64,000 nucleotides of DNA from an uncultured Bacteroidota bacterium. Lineage in GTDB: Bacteria > Bacteroidota > Bacteroidia > Bacteroidales > P3. Location: contig CADALO010000005.1 of NCBI GenBank assembly GCA_902788805.1, positions 27,694 to 91,693 of the forward strand, in the 5' to 3' direction. Shown here piece after piece: positions 54,342 through 63,721 of this stretch. Within the stretch, counting starts at the first letter, position 1; every line of letters begins with the position of its first letter. The translations under genes were made by a program, and so were the position numbers. The notes beneath the pieces were generated by a model. The model was not told where the DNA came from and did not search any database. It saw only the letters and a list, made by a program, of their open reading frames with translations.

Positions 54342-55799
54342 ATGAACCACCAAAATGACATTGTAGTCGGACTCGACATCGGAACAACCAAAATCGCCTG
54401 CTTCATCGGTCAACGTGCCGAGAACGACAAAATCAAAATCATTGGCTTCGGCAAGACCCCCTCGAAAGGCGTCGAGCGCGGCGTGGTCAAAAACATCAAG
54501 GACACCGCGCGTTCCATCCAGAAGGCAGTGGAGACAGCCTCCGAACAGGCCGGCATCCCAGTCACCGAAGTCTATGTCGGCATCGCCGGACAACACATCA
54601 GCAGCATCCAAAACGTGGGTTCCGTCGTCATTCCGCCCGAGCACAAGTACATCGAACAGGAGGATGTCGACAAGCTCATTGACGAACAGCGAAACATTAT
54701 GCTCAACCCCGGACAGGACATCATTCACATCTTCCCGCAGAACTTTGTCGTCGACGGCGAAGAGCTGAGTCCCGATGTCGACCCAGTGGGCGTGGCAGGA
54801 AAACAGCTCAAATCCAACTTCCATATCGTCACGGGCAACACGATGAACCTCATCAACATCCACGACAGCGTTGAACGTGCCGGACTTAAAATCAAAGGCG
54901 TAGTGCTCGAGCCCATAGCCTCCGCCTACGCAGTCCTCGACAACACCGACCGCGACGCAGGCGTGGCTCTTGTCGACATTGGTGGCGGTACGACCGACAT
55001 AGCCATCTTCCACGAAGGCGTCATCCGCCACACGACGGTACTCCCACTTGCTGGCAACGCCATTACCAACGACATCAAGGAAGGCTGTAAAATCCTGCGC
55101 GAACAGGCCGAGACCCTCAAGACCCGTTTTGGCTCCTGCCTGCCTCAGAATGTCAGCGAGAACGATATCATCTCCATCCCCGGACTTCGCACACAGCCTC
55201 CGCGCGAGATCAGTATGCGCACCCTAGCAGGCATCATCAAGGCCCGCACCGAGACCATCCTCGAGCAGGTTGACTTCGAAATCAAGAAATCAAAACTCGA
55301 AAAACACATCTTTGCAGGCATCGTTCTCACCGGTGGTGGCGCGCAATTGCGTCATATCAAAGAGCTTACCGAGTTCACCACAGGCATAGACACCCGCATC
55401 GGACTGCCGAACGAGCATCTCGACAAAGACTCCGACCCCGAAATCATCAACACGATGTATGCCACCGGTATCGGACTGGTAATCTATGGTTTCCGCGAGC
55501 TTGACGAGAAAGAACGTCACAATCAAGAAATCGAGACAGAGACCCCGGCAGAGCCAGAGCCTATAGCAGAGCCTGAACCGGTAAAGACTACCGACGAGAT
55601 TTTCGCCGAAATGCCTACACAGGAGACAACAGAGCCAACGGTTAAAAAGCCCAAGACCACCGACAACAGCACTCCAAAGACCAATAAAAACAAAGGCAAA
55701 TTCGGTGCACAGCTGATGAAATCCATCGACAAGTATTTCGGTAAAGTCTTTGGCGACGACACTATCCGCAACGAAGGCAACGAAGAACAGGAACTCTAA
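54342..55799 (+). CDS. ftsA: cell division protein FtsA
   Basis: The 485-residue actin-like protein has VGLDIGTTKIACFIG, VDIGGGTTDIAIF, and ILTGGGAQLRHIKEL ATP-site motifs and the 1C SHS2 domain. Residues about 385-450 are a Glu/Pro/Thr-rich linker, and the C-terminus (KFGAQLMKSIDKYFGKVFGDD) is an amphipathic helix that anchors FtsZ to the membrane. It is separated from ftsZ by 184 bases with no other gene. Confidence 0.95.
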   Translation: MNHQNDIVVGLDIGTTKIACFIGQRAENDKIKIIGFGKTPSKGVERGVVKNIKDTARSIQKAVETASEQAGIPVTEVYVGIAGQHISSIQNVGSVVIPPEHKYIEQEDVDKLIDEQRNIMLNPGQDIIHIFPQNFVVDGEELSPDVDPVGVAGKQLKSNFHIVTGNTMNLINIHDSVERAGLKIKGVVLEPIASAYAVLDNTDRDAGVALVDIGGGTTDIAIFHEGVIRHTTVLPLAGNAITNDIKEGCKILREQAETLKTRFGSCLPQNVSENDIISIPGLRTQPPREISMRTLAGIIKARTETILEQVDFEIKKSKLEKHIFAGIVLTGGGAQLRHIKELTEFTTGIDTRIGLPNEHLDKDSDPEIINTMYATGIGLVIYGFRELDEKERHNQEIETETPAEPEPIAEPEPVKTTDEIFAEMPTQETTEPTVKKPKTTDNSTPKTNKNKGKFGAQLMKSIDKYFGKVFGDDTIRNEGNEEQEL

Positions 55800-55983
55800 T
55801 CACTAAGCGACGAAGGCATCCTCTTCCGGGCACCGCAAGTCACTCCGTTAACAACTTGTTGAAAACTAAATCGTAAACAACTTTGCCAGAACCGCCCGTT
55901 GTCGTAATTTTACAAAAAATATCAACAAGCATATAATATATCTACATCTCTTATAGTCAACAATCTACAAAGAAATAAGTATA

Positions 55984-57777
55984 ATGGAAGAAAGCACATT
56001 TTCTATGAACAGCGACAATCAAGCGCAATTTATGCACCCTGCAACATCTATGCAGTTTGAACCGCTGCGCCAACAGCCTGCCAAAATCAAGGTCATCGGC
56101 GTTGGTGGCGGTGGAGGCAACGCTGTCAATCATATGTTCCGCCAAGGAATACACGGAGTAGACTTCATCGTTTGCAACACCGACGCCAAGGCTCTTGCCG
56201 CATCGCCGGTACCCAACAAAATAGAACTTGGCAAACTCGGTGCCGGTAACATCCCCGAGCACGCACGCAAAGCCGCCCTTGAGCATAAGGACGAGATTCG
56301 CGAAGCCATCAGCGACGACACCCAGATGCTCTTCATCACAGCAGGTATGGGTGGCGGCACTGGCACCGGTGCAGCTCCCGTTATCGCCGAGATAGCCAAA
56401 AGCATTGAAATCAACGACGAAATGGTGCCTCGCATCCTTGTTGTGGCCATCGTCACTATGCCCTTCTCTTTCGAAGGCAAACGCCGTAAAGAGCAGGCAG
56501 CAGCAGGCATCGAAGAACTTAAGAAACACGTCGACGCTATCCTTGTCATCAACAATGACAAGCTGCGCCACCTCGGCAATCTGCCCCTCAACCAGGCATT
56601 CAGCCAGGCCGACGACGTGCTGCTCACCGCAGCCAAAGGCATAGCTGAAATCATCACCGTATCTGCCTATGTCAACATCGACTTCCGCGATGTCAACACA
56701 GTTATGGAGAAGAGCGGCACCGCCCTGATGGGTGCTGGCGAGGGACAAGGCGAGAACCGCGCACGCCAAGCCATCGAAGAGGCCACCACTTCGGTACTCC
56801 TCGACGACAACGACATCCGCGGCGCAAAGAACATCCTCCTCTACTTCTCCTACTCGCCCAGCCACCAGATCACTATGGACGAGCTCGGCGAAGTCACCGA
56901 CTACATCACCGACCTTACAGGCAACAACGAAACCAACGTCATCTGGGGTGCCGGCGACGACGACAGCCTCAACGACGAACTGCGCATAACTCTCATCGCT
57001 ACCGGTTTCGAGCAGCGCCCAGGTACCGTCGTATACAAACTTGACACCGTCGACACCACCAAGCCCGTCGAAGAGCCCGAGTTGAGGACCACCAAAGAGC
57101 CCGAAGCCCAGCAGACAAGCGAGCCGGTTGCTGAAAAGCCCAGCACCACAACAGTTGTGGACGACACCCTTCCAAAACCGACAGCCGAAATGAACGGACG
57201 CCGCATCTTCGTTCTTGACACTCCGATGCAAGAGGAAGAGCCGCAGGAAGCCGAACTCTGCGAAGCCGCAGTCGAAGAAGAACCCGTAGCTTGCGGTGTC
57301 AGCCACCTCGACGAAATCCGCATCATCTCACGCCCTGCGCAACAGCCCAGCGCCTCGACCGTCCAACAGCCCGAAGAGGTAGCCATAAAGGAAGAACCGG
57401 CTTTCGCCTTTGAACCAGTGGTCGAGACACGCCAAACCGTCGTCGAAAAGACCGAGCCCATTGCTTACAACCAGCCTGTAACAGAGAGAGAGGCCATCGT
57501 TGACAGACAGGTCGAAAAGGCCCTGCAGCCCAACGACGAGGACCTCAACGACATAAAGCTCAAACAGCGCGCCGAACGCATCAGACGTATGAACGAACTG
57601 CTGCACAACGACCCCAACGGGCCCAGACAAATCGAAGAGATGACAACCGAACAGCTCACCAACGAGCCCATCTACCAGACCCCGCACTCGGCAGAAAGCG
57701 ATGCCACACGCACCCGCATAAACCTTGACGGAACAATCTCGCAGGGCAGAAACTTCCTCGACGACCTCCCCGATTGA
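55984..57777 (+). CDS. ftsZ: cell division protein FtsZ with unusually long C-terminal linker
   Basis: The 597-residue tubulin homologue has the GTP-binding region GVGGGGGNAVNHM and the signature GGGTGTG at 123-129, and its globular part ends near residue 340. About 255 further residues, rich in Glu, Pro, Thr and Gln, form a linker with no repeats I can define; the protein ends RNFLDDLPD, perhaps the conserved tail peptide. FtsZ of Bacteroides is about 430 residues by my recollection, so the linker is notably longer here. A terminator follows 49 bases later. Confidence 0.96.
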   Translation: MEESTFSMNSDNQAQFMHPATSMQFEPLRQQPAKIKVIGVGGGGGNAVNHMFRQGIHGVDFIVCNTDAKALAASPVPNKIELGKLGAGNIPEHARKAALEHKDEIREAISDDTQMLFITAGMGGGTGTGAAPVIAEIAKSIEINDEMVPRILVVAIVTMPFSFEGKRRKEQAAAGIEELKKHVDAILVINNDKLRHLGNLPLNQAFSQADDVLLTAAKGIAEIITVSAYVNIDFRDVNTVMEKSGTALMGAGEGQGENRARQAIEEATTSVLLDDNDIRGAKNILLYFSYSPSHQITMDELGEVTDYITDLTGNNETNVIWGAGDDDSLNDELRITLIATGFEQRPGTVVYKLDTVDTTKPVEEPELRTTKEPEAQQTSEPVAEKPSTTTVVDDTLPKPTAEMNGRRIFVLDTPMQEEEPQEAELCEAAVEEEPVACGVSHLDEIRIISRPAQQPSASTVQQPEEVAIKEEPAFAFEPVVETRQTVVEKTEPIAYNQPVTEREAIVDRQVEKALQPNDEDLNDIKLKQRAERIRRMNELLHNDPNGPRQIEEMTTEQLTNEPIYQTPHSAESDATRTRINLDGTISQGRNFLDDLPD

Positions 57778-57826
57778 TTCAATCACACCCCCGCAAATAC
57801 ATCTTTGAAATACACATAACAAAAAA

Positions 57827-57849
57827 GACGCTTCGGCGTCTTTTTTTTT
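57827..57849 (+). terminator. intrinsic terminator after ftsZ
   Basis: GACGC-TTCG-GCGTC at 57827-57840 is followed by nine T and preceded by six A. It closes the dcw cluster and could work in both directions. Confidence 0.9.
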
Positions 57850-57955
57850 GTGTCCTGTCTTGAAAAACGGACAACTGATGGAATATTGCCACACAATTTC
57901 CAAGCCGCGAAACGAACGTTCATAATCAAGATTTTCGACAGACCAACACCGTTCG

Positions 57956-58033
57956 TTGTCCGATTGTTGTCCGATTGTTGTCCGATCAATGATCGGACAA
58001 CAATCGGACAACAATCGGACAACGAACGGACAA
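57956..58033. repeat. 11-bp-phased inverted array, copy 3 (TTGTCC x3 / GGACAA x4)
   Basis: TTGTCC at 57956, 57967 and 57978; GGACAA at 57995, 58006, 58017 and 58028, all 11 bases apart. Individual units (TTGTCCGATTG) are almost identical to those at 14517-14604, more than 43 kb away. Confidence 0.88.
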
Positions 58034-58209
58034 CGAGCGAGGGCGCCCCATACAAAATACCACATTGCAATCACTTAACTACAGTCAGGAAAAAGTGGAA
58101 TTTAACACACTTTGCAAACGCATTTTACAGATACGGCAAATCAATTTAGCGGCGTATACAAATTATTCGTACCTTTGCAATTCCTAAAGAATGAGAAAAA
58201 TGCAGGTTA

Positions 58210-59130
58210 ATGTCAGACAATCAATATAATACACTCAGAACTAACAAAAAGATATTCGGCACATTGTGCGGAATAGGTGCCGCGGTATGCTATGGCACCA
58301 ACCCTCTCGGGGCACAACTGTACAGCGAAGGTATGCAGCCGGCAAGTGTGCTCTTCTGGCGCTTCGGACTGGCATTCATCATCATAGCCATAGTTATGAT
58401 GTTCCGCAAGGAGAGCCTGCGCATCAACAGGCACGAGTTCAGGGCTTTGACGGGCCTGGGGCTGCTCTTTCTGGCATCGTCGCTTACGCTTTATATGAGC
58501 TTTAAGCTGATGGCCGTAGGCGTTGCCTCAACCATATTGTTCGTCTATCCGGTCCTTACCGCAGGCATAATGGCATTGTTTTTCAAAGAGCGGCTGACGT
58601 TCTCCACCATACTGTCTATCGTGCTCTCGTTCGTAGGCGTCTTGCTCCTTTACTGGAGCCCCGACGGGACGCGCCTGTCGGCGACAGGCATCGTGCTTGT
58701 GCTCATATCTGCCCTCACCTACGCTGTATACATCATCGTGATGAACCGCGCAAAGCTCAATATGTCGTCGTTTAAAATCAACTTCTATGTATTGATCTAC
58801 TGTGCGCTGGGAAATCTTGCGATGGCCTTTTGCTCGGGTGGGCTGCAGGTGCCTCAAAACGCCACGAGTTGGCTATGTGTAAGCTGGCTTGCAGTAGTGC
58901 CCGCGATATTGGCGTTGGTGATGATGGTCTATGCTGCCAAGTATATAGGCTCGACGCCTACCGCCATTATGGGCGCCATTGAGCCTACGACGGCCGTGCT
59001 GATAGGCATTTTCCTCTTCGGCGAGCCGTTCACCTCACGCCTGGCAGTCGGCATCGCTCTGATCTTCGCAGCCGTAATCATTATTGCTCTCAAAAGCAAT
59101 AAAAAAGAAAAAGCGTCGTTAAGTCAATAA
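58210..59130 (+). CDS. EamA family (DMT superfamily) transporter
   Basis: The 306-residue protein has ten predicted membrane helices in two EamA repeats (AAVCYGTNPLGAQLY ... and ALTYAVYIIVMNRAKL ... AIMGAIEPTTAVLIGIFLFGEPF). EamA proteins export or import small metabolites; the substrate is unknown. It follows its own promoter and is followed by a palindromic spacer. Confidence 0.87.
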   Translation: MSDNQYNTLRTNKKIFGTLCGIGAAVCYGTNPLGAQLYSEGMQPASVLFWRFGLAFIIIAIVMMFRKESLRINRHEFRALTGLGLLFLASSLTLYMSFKLMAVGVASTILFVYPVLTAGIMALFFKERLTFSTILSIVLSFVGVLLLYWSPDGTRLSATGIVLVLISALTYAVYIIVMNRAKLNMSSFKINFYVLIYCALGNLAMAFCSGGLQVPQNATSWLCVSWLAVVPAILALVMMVYAAKYIGSTPTAIMGAIEPTTAVLIGIFLFGEPFTSRLAVGIALIFAAVIIIALKSNKKEKASLSQ

Positions 59131-59175
59131 TAATTATGGAAGTAATAATAGGAAGTATAATTGGAAGTAAAAAAA

Positions 59176-59268
59176 GGAAGTTAAGCGCTACGCGCAGGAC
59201 TATACAAAATCATTTGTCCTTCTATTACTCCCACCTTAACTCCCAATTAAAATTCCACTTTAACTTCC
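59176..59268. repeat. imperfect palindrome of GGAAGTTAA-type words
   Basis: GGAAGTTAA at 59176-59184 matches the complement at 59260-59268, with further related GGAAGT and CTTAACTCCC words on either side from 59141. Word content resembles the hairpin at 823-896, so the two appear related. Confidence 0.5.
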
Positions 59269-59272
59269 TTTA

Positions 59273-59317
59273 AACCTTTATAACCTTTTCAACCTTTAAA
59301 ACCCTTCAAACCATTTT
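59273..59317 (+). repeat. five 9-bp repeats (AACCTTTNN) ending one base before the CNNM start codon
   Basis: aacctttat, aaccttttc, aacctttaa, aacccttca, aaccatttt run in tandem, then A and the ATG at 59319. The complementary family lies next to the start codon of the lipoprotein at 62075-62110. Confidence 0.8.
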
Positions 59318-59318
59318 A

Positions 59319-60434
59319 ATGTCACATTTAACCCTCCTTCTGATATTCCTTCTTGGCGCAATGGGCATCTCGTTCCTCTGCTCCATCCTTGAGTCGGTGC
59401 TGATGTCTACGCCATTGTCATACATCACGATGCGCGAGGACGCAGGCTTCAAGCCCGCCAAGCGTTTCAAGGAATACAAGACCGACAACGGCAAGCCTAT
59501 TGCCGCCATACTGTCGCTCAACACTATAGCCAACACCATAGGTGCCGCCGGTGTGGGTGCCCAGGCCGCAACTTTCGGTGGTAACTGGTTCGGCATTATG
59601 TCGGCGCTCACTACAATCTTGATTCTTATCTTTTCCGAAATCATACCCAAGACCATAGGTACGACCTACTGGAAACGACTGATGGGTTTCACGGCACGCA
59701 CGATAAGGGTTCTGATAGTGCTGATGTATCCGTTGGTGCTGCTGATTGGCCTGCTCACCAAACTGTTCTCACGTCGCGGAGAAGACGAGACCACCGTCAG
59801 CCGCGAGGAAGTGGCGGCAATGGCCGACGTGGGCGAGGACGAAGGCGTATTGGACGAGGACGAGAACAAGATTATACAGAATGTCATCAAGCTTGACGAC
59901 GTGAAGGCCTACGACGTTATGACGCCCCACTCGGTAGCAGCCGTAGCGCCCGAGTCGATGACCCTCAAGGAGTTCTACAAGGTGGAGGAATACAGCCACT
60001 TCAGCCGCATTCCTGTCTATGCCGACGACCCCGAATATATAACCGGCTACATTCTGCGCAGCGACGCACTCGAGGACCTGGCCGAAGACAAGTTCAACAA
60101 ACGTCTGAAAGACATCAAACGCGACATTCCGCTCTTCAACGAAGAAAAGTCTGTCAGCGAGATATGGGACTCGCTGCTCAAGCACAAAGAGCAGATCGCT
60201 ATCATTATTGACGAGTATGGCGGATTCCAAGGCATCTTGACACTTGAGGACATCATAGAGACCATTCTCGGCCTCGAAATCATCGACGAGAACGACGAGG
60301 TAAGCGATATGCAGCAGTTCGCCCGCGAACGCTGGAAGCAGCGTCAACGCCGCTTCAAGAGCATACGTCTGCCCGAGGACGAGGAGAACGGAGAACGAAG
60401 AACGGAGAAAGGAGAACAGGAAACGGAAAGCTGA
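59319..60434 (+). CDS. CNNM/CorC-HlyC family membrane protein
   Basis: The 371-residue protein has a four-helix DUF21/CNNM membrane domain (to about 145), with the helix-loop TLNSIANT-like SLNTIANTIGAAGVGAQ, two CBS motifs (DVMTPHSVAAVAPES ... and EQIAIIIDEYGGFQGILTLEDIIETILG), and no clear CorC_HlyC C-terminal domain. Members are linked to Mg2+ or Na+/Mg2+ transport. The final residues (ENGERRTEKGEQETES) come from seven tandem heptamers. Confidence 0.88.
   Translation: MSHLTLLLIFLLGAMGISFLCSILESVLMSTPLSYITMREDAGFKPAKRFKEYKTDNGKPIAAILSLNTIANTIGAAGVGAQAATFGGNWFGIMSALTTILILIFSEIIPKTIGTTYWKRLMGFTARTIRVLIVLMYPLVLLIGLLTKLFSRRGEDETTVSREEVAAMADVGEDEGVLDEDENKIIQNVIKLDDVKAYDVMTPHSVAAVAPESMTLKEFYKVEEYSHFSRIPVYADDPEYITGYILRSDALEDLAEDKFNKRLKDIKRDIPLFNEEKSVSEIWDSLLKHKEQIAIIIDEYGGFQGILTLEDIIETILGLEIIDENDEVSDMQQFARERWKQRQRRFKSIRLPEDEENGERRTEKGEQETES
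60383..60431 (+). repeat. seven tandem heptamers (GGAGAAC) at the 3' end of the CNNM gene
   Basis: ggagaac, ggagaac, gaagaac, ggagaaa, ggagaac, aggaaac, ggaaagc run without gaps up to the TGA at 60432-60434. The unit is a rotation of the heptamer in rsmH. Confidence 0.88.
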
Positions 60435-60442
60435 AACCGCAG

Positions 60443-60494
60443 GGGCTTACCCCTGTGTAAGCCCTAAAAAAATGGCTTACCCCTGTGTAAGCCC
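60443..60494 (+). repeat. two tandem copies of a hairpin (GGCTTAC-CCCTGT-GTAAGCC)
   Basis: GGGCTTAC (60443-60450) pairs with GTAAGCCC (60457-60464), and the same hairpin recurs at 60474-60494. The spacer between them is A-rich. The pair sits between the CNNM and mnmA genes; it may be a terminator or an RNA processing site, without a T run on the plus strand. Confidence 0.75.
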
Positions 60495-60526
60495 AAATCA
60501 ACAACCAAATAATAACGAAATTAAAA

Positions 60527-61627
60527 ATGAACATTGCAGCATTGGTCTCGGGAGGTGTTGACAGCTCGGTCGTGGTACATCTGCTCAAGGAGCAGGGCTA
60601 CACGCCCGACATCTTCTATATCCGCATCGGTATGGAGGACGAAGAAGGCTACATTGACTGCCCGGCGGAAGAGGATATCGAGATTACGACCTTCATTGCC
60701 AAGAAATACGGCTGCCGCTTTGAGGAGGTCAACCTGCATAAGGAGTATTGGGACAACGTGGTGAGCTACACCATCGATTCGGTCCGCAAAGGCCTCACGC
60801 CCAACCCCGACGTGATGTGCAACCGAATGATTAAGTTCGGTGCCTTCATCGACAAGCGGGGTGAAGGCTACGACCGCATCGCCACAGGCCATTACGCAAC
60901 AACTGAAAATATTGACGGCACTACCTTTCTGGCAACTGCCAAGGACCCCATCAAGGACCAGACCGACTTCCTTACGCAACTTACTTATCCTCAGATAGCC
61001 AAGGCAATGTTCCCCATCGGCCACCTTATGAAGAGCGAAGTGAGAGAGATTGCATCAGCTGCTCATCTGCCCTCGGCCGACCGCAAGGACAGCCAGGGCA
61101 TCTGCTTCCTCGGCAAGATCAACTACAACGACTTCCTGCGTCGCTACCTGGGCGAGAAGGAAGGCAAGATTGTCGAGCTCGAGACAGGCAAAGTGCTCGG
61201 CACCCACAAAGGCTACTGGTTCCACACCATCGGACAGCGCAAGGGGTTGTTCCTTAGCGGCGGCCCCTGGTTCGTTGTCAAAAAGGACATAGAAGAAAAC
61301 GTCTTATACGTCAGTCAAGGCTACACGCCCGAAGCCCAGTACGGCAAGGAAATCAACCTGCTAGGGTTCCACTACCTCAGCGCCGACATCTGGAACACAC
61401 CAACCGACAGCAGCCCCATCGATGACTGGAACATCCCCGTCAAGTTCAAGATACGCCACACGCCCGACTTCGCCCAAGGCCATCTGAGCCGCGTCAGCGA
61501 CCCCGTCTACGGCACCCTGTTCCACCTCAGCAGCGACAGCAAGATACAAGGCATCGCTGCCGGCCAGTATGCCTCAATCTATGACAACGACGCCCACCTG
61601 ATGGTCGCATCGGGGATGATAGTCTGA
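60527..61627 (+). CDS. mnmA: tRNA 2-thiouridine(34) synthase MnmA
   Basis: The 366-residue protein has the PP-loop [16 protein letters not shown], the first catalytic Cys in [12 protein letters not shown] and the second in [11 protein letters not shown], and GHYAT between them. It thiolates U34 of tRNA Glu, Gln and Lys. Length is typical. It is convergent with the lipoprotein gene, 9 bases away. Confidence 0.95.
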   Translation: MNIAALVSGGVDSSVVVHLLKEQGYTPDIFYIRIGMEDEEGYIDCPAEEDIEITTFIAKKYGCRFEEVNLHKEYWDNVVSYTIDSVRKGLTPNPDVMCNRMIKFGAFIDKRGEGYDRIATGHYATTENIDGTTFLATAKDPIKDQTDFLTQLTYPQIAKAMFPIGHLMKSEVREIASAAHLPSADRKDSQGICFLGKINYNDFLRRYLGEKEGKIVELETGKVLGTHKGYWFHTIGQRKGLFLSGGPWFVVKKDIEENVLYVSQGYTPEAQYGKEINLLGFHYLSADIWNTPTDSSPIDDWNIPVKFKIRHTPDFAQGHLSRVSDPVYGTLFHLSSDSKIQGIAAGQYASIYDNDAHLMVASGMIV

Positions 61628-61636
61628 AATAATTGT

Positions 61637-62068
61637 TTATTCCTCAGCAGGCTGCAATGTGACATTGAGCGTCTTGGTGGCCGAGCCTTCAAACCAATGG
61701 CCGTCGCCGCCGGTGAGTTCGGAATGGTCGAAATAGACATCTTCCGTTTTAGCCTCATAAAGACCATTCTCGGTGCTGTCAATATCCGTGAAAACCACCT
61801 CGAAATGTGTGGTTTGACCTGGTATTCCACCAGAATTCACCGAGTATATGCCGCCTCCGTCCGTTGTATCGAAATTATAATCCATTTTGACCTGGATGCC
61901 AGGTATTGGATTGCCCTGAGGGTCGGTGACTTTACCCTTAACGTTGAAATTGGCGGAAGGACAGCCGTATTCATCCACACGCATCTCTTCGCACGACAAG
62001 TTGATTCCTAACAGTCCTGCCAATGAGACAAGTAACCAGTTCTTGAGTTTTAGATATTTTATTTTCAT
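61637..62068 (-). CDS. radical SAM-associated-type lipoprotein (TIGR04134-like)
   Basis: The 143-residue protein has a lipoprotein signal with GINLSC (Cys near residue 26), then EYGCPSANFNVKGKVTDPQGNPIPGIQV, the opening I associate with TIGR04134 lipoproteins, which usually sit beside a TIGR04133 radical SAM enzyme. The rest is a transthyretin-like/CarboxypepD_reg-like beta domain. No radical SAM gene lies nearby. The family name is from memory and is the less certain part of this call. Confidence 0.6.
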   Translation of the reverse strand: MKIKYLKLKNWLLVSLAGLLGINLSCEEMRVDEYGCPSANFNVKGKVTDPQGNPIPGIQVKMDYNFDTTDGGGIYSVNSGGIPGQTTHFEVVFTDIDSTENGLYEAKTEDVYFDHSELTGGDGHWFEGSATKTLNVTLQPAEE

Positions 62069-62074
62069 AGATAA

Positions 62075-62110
62075 AAGGTTTTAAAGGTTGAAAAGGTTTT
62101 AAAGGGTCGC
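62075..62110 (-). repeat. four 9-bp repeats (AAGGTTTTA) just upstream of the lipoprotein gene
   Basis: aaggtttta, aaggttgaa, aaggtttta, aagggtcgc lie 6 bases upstream of the start codon (read on the minus strand as TAAAACCTT). They resemble the complement of the array at 59273-59317. Confidence 0.75.
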
Positions 62111-62139
62111 TTCGCTTGAAATGGTTCTCCGCTTTCCAT

Positions 62140-63210
62140 TTATCCAACCGATGCTTTCAGCTTCTCAGCGTTTTCGGCCAGCTGCAGGGCTTCGATGCAG
62201 TCCTCGATGTCGCCGTCCATAAATGCCGGCAGGTTATGCATCGACCAGCCGATGCGATGGTCGGTGACGCGGCTCTGCGGATAGTTGTAGGTGCGCACTT
62301 TCTCCGAGCGGTCGCCCGTGGCAACCATCGTCTTGCGCTTGGACGAAAGCTCCTCCATATACTTGTTGTACTCGCGCTCATAGAGGCGTGTGCGCAGAAT
62401 GCTGATGGCCTTCTCCTTGTTCTTGATCTGGCTCTTCTGGTCCTGCATCGACACCACGATACCGGTGGGGATATGAGTCAGACGCACAGCCGAATAGGTG
62501 GTGTTGACGCACTGGCCGCCAGGACCCGAGGCGCAAAAGGTATCGATACGCACATCGTTCATATTCAGCTCTACATCAAACTCTTCAGCCTCAGGCAACA
62601 CCACCACGCCGGCAGCCGACGTGTGGATGCGTCCCTGCGTCTCGGTGGCCGGCACACGCTGCACGCGATGCACGCCGCTCTCATACTTCAGCAGGCCGTA
62701 GACGCCCTCGCCCGTAACAGTGAAGGTGATATCCTTGTAGCCGCCCGAAGTACCCTCGTTGAAGTCAGTGACCTCGACCTTCCAATGCTTCTTCTCGCAA
62801 TAGCGGGTGTACATACGGAACAAGTCGCCGGCAAAGATGCAGGCCTCGTCGCCGCCCGTGCCGCCACGAATCTCGACCACAGCATTCTTCGAGTCCTGCG
62901 GGTCGGCGGGAATGAGCAGAATGCGTATCTCATCCTCCATCTTCTCGCGACGCTCCTGGCTCGACAGGAGTTCCTCTTTGGCCATCTCCTTCAGCTCGGG
63001 GTCTTTCTCATTCTCAAGCAGTTCCTTGCACTCGGCAATGGTGTCGAGCAGCGATTTATACTCACGATACGCCTTCACCACCGGCTGCAGATCCTTATAG
63101 TCCTTGCTCAGCTTCACGTAGCGTTTCATATCGGACGTCACAGCAGGGTCGTTCATCTGCTGCTCAATCTCACAATAGCGGGAATATATGGCTTCAAGTT
63201 TTTCTAACAT
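62140..63210 (-). CDS. prfA: peptide chain release factor 1
   Basis: The 356-residue protein has the RF1 stop-codon reading region (RVPATETQGRIHTSAAGV, with the PxT motif) and the peptidyl-hydrolysis motif GGQ in SGPGGQCVN. RF1 reads UAA and UAG. No methyltransferase prmC is adjacent. A -7 box (TATTTTTG, 63265-63258 on the minus strand) lies about 48 bases upstream of the start. Confidence 0.96.
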   Translation of the reverse strand: MLEKLEAIYSRYCEIEQQMNDPAVTSDMKRYVKLSKDYKDLQPVVKAYREYKSLLDTIAECKELLENEKDPELKEMAKEELLSSQERREKMEDEIRILLIPADPQDSKNAVVEIRGGTGGDEACIFAGDLFRMYTRYCEKKHWKVEVTDFNEGTSGGYKDITFTVTGEGVYGLLKYESGVHRVQRVPATETQGRIHTSAAGVVVLPEAEEFDVELNMNDVRIDTFCASGPGGQCVNTTYSAVRLTHIPTGIVVSMQDQKSQIKNKEKAISILRTRLYEREYNKYMEELSSKRKTMVATGDRSEKVRTYNYPQSRVTDHRIGWSMHNLPAFMDGDIEDCIEALQLAENAEKLKASVG

Positions 63211-63431
63211 TGTGATAATTATAAAATTACAGATTTATATATAACTGAAACAATTTGCAAAAATACTAAAAAAAATTGAATTCCCAGACAATTCACAAAA
63301 AAGCACGCCACAATTCGCCCTGTTGCCGACGCCGACGCAAGGCCTCGACTAAGCCCTAACGCCAATCCGACTTTTTGCTAAATTCTTATTAAAAACCTAT
63401 TAAATTCTACTGACGTGAACTTTTATAAAAA

Positions 63432-63472
63432 TTTGGTAAAACTTTGGGTAAAATTTGGTAAGAATTTGGTAC
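63432..63472. repeat. four 11-bp direct repeats (TTTGGTAAAAn)
   Basis: TTTGG words start at 63432, 63443, 63454 and 63465, exactly 11 bases apart. The unit differs from the TTGTCC/TTGTAC arrays but shares the period. Confidence 0.7.
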
Positions 63473-63721
63473 CTGGAAATCAGATGGTTAAAATTTCGCA
63501 TTTTTGAGCCTTTTTCGAGGGGTTGAAAACGGCTTTAAAACGAAAGTTTAATCAATGACATACAACAACTTAACACCAACCAGAAGCACTAAAAGAGGCT
63601 TTTGGCAGGAAAAGGTGGCCAAAACAGGCGAAATCGGAAGAAATGATAAAAACAGGACCGAACACAGAACCAACCGTTCGAGCAAAAAGGATGTATTGTT
63701 CCTGGGCTATGGTGTTTGAGA

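Larger units (their letters stand above)
57778..58209. other. 432-bp spacer: terminator, phased array, promoter
   Basis: No gene is present. It holds the ftsZ terminator (57827-57849), the third 11-bp-phased inverted array (57956-58033) and a -7 box (TACCTTTG, 58170-58177) for the EamA gene; the -33 element is a weak TTTA at 58145-58148 with 21-base spacing. Confidence 0.75.

Noticed and set aside
55800..55983. Hidden gene or strong promoter between ftsA and ftsZ
   Set aside because: The spacer has no ORF of protein-like composition and no good TTTG/TAnnTTTG pair; only weak partial matches are present.
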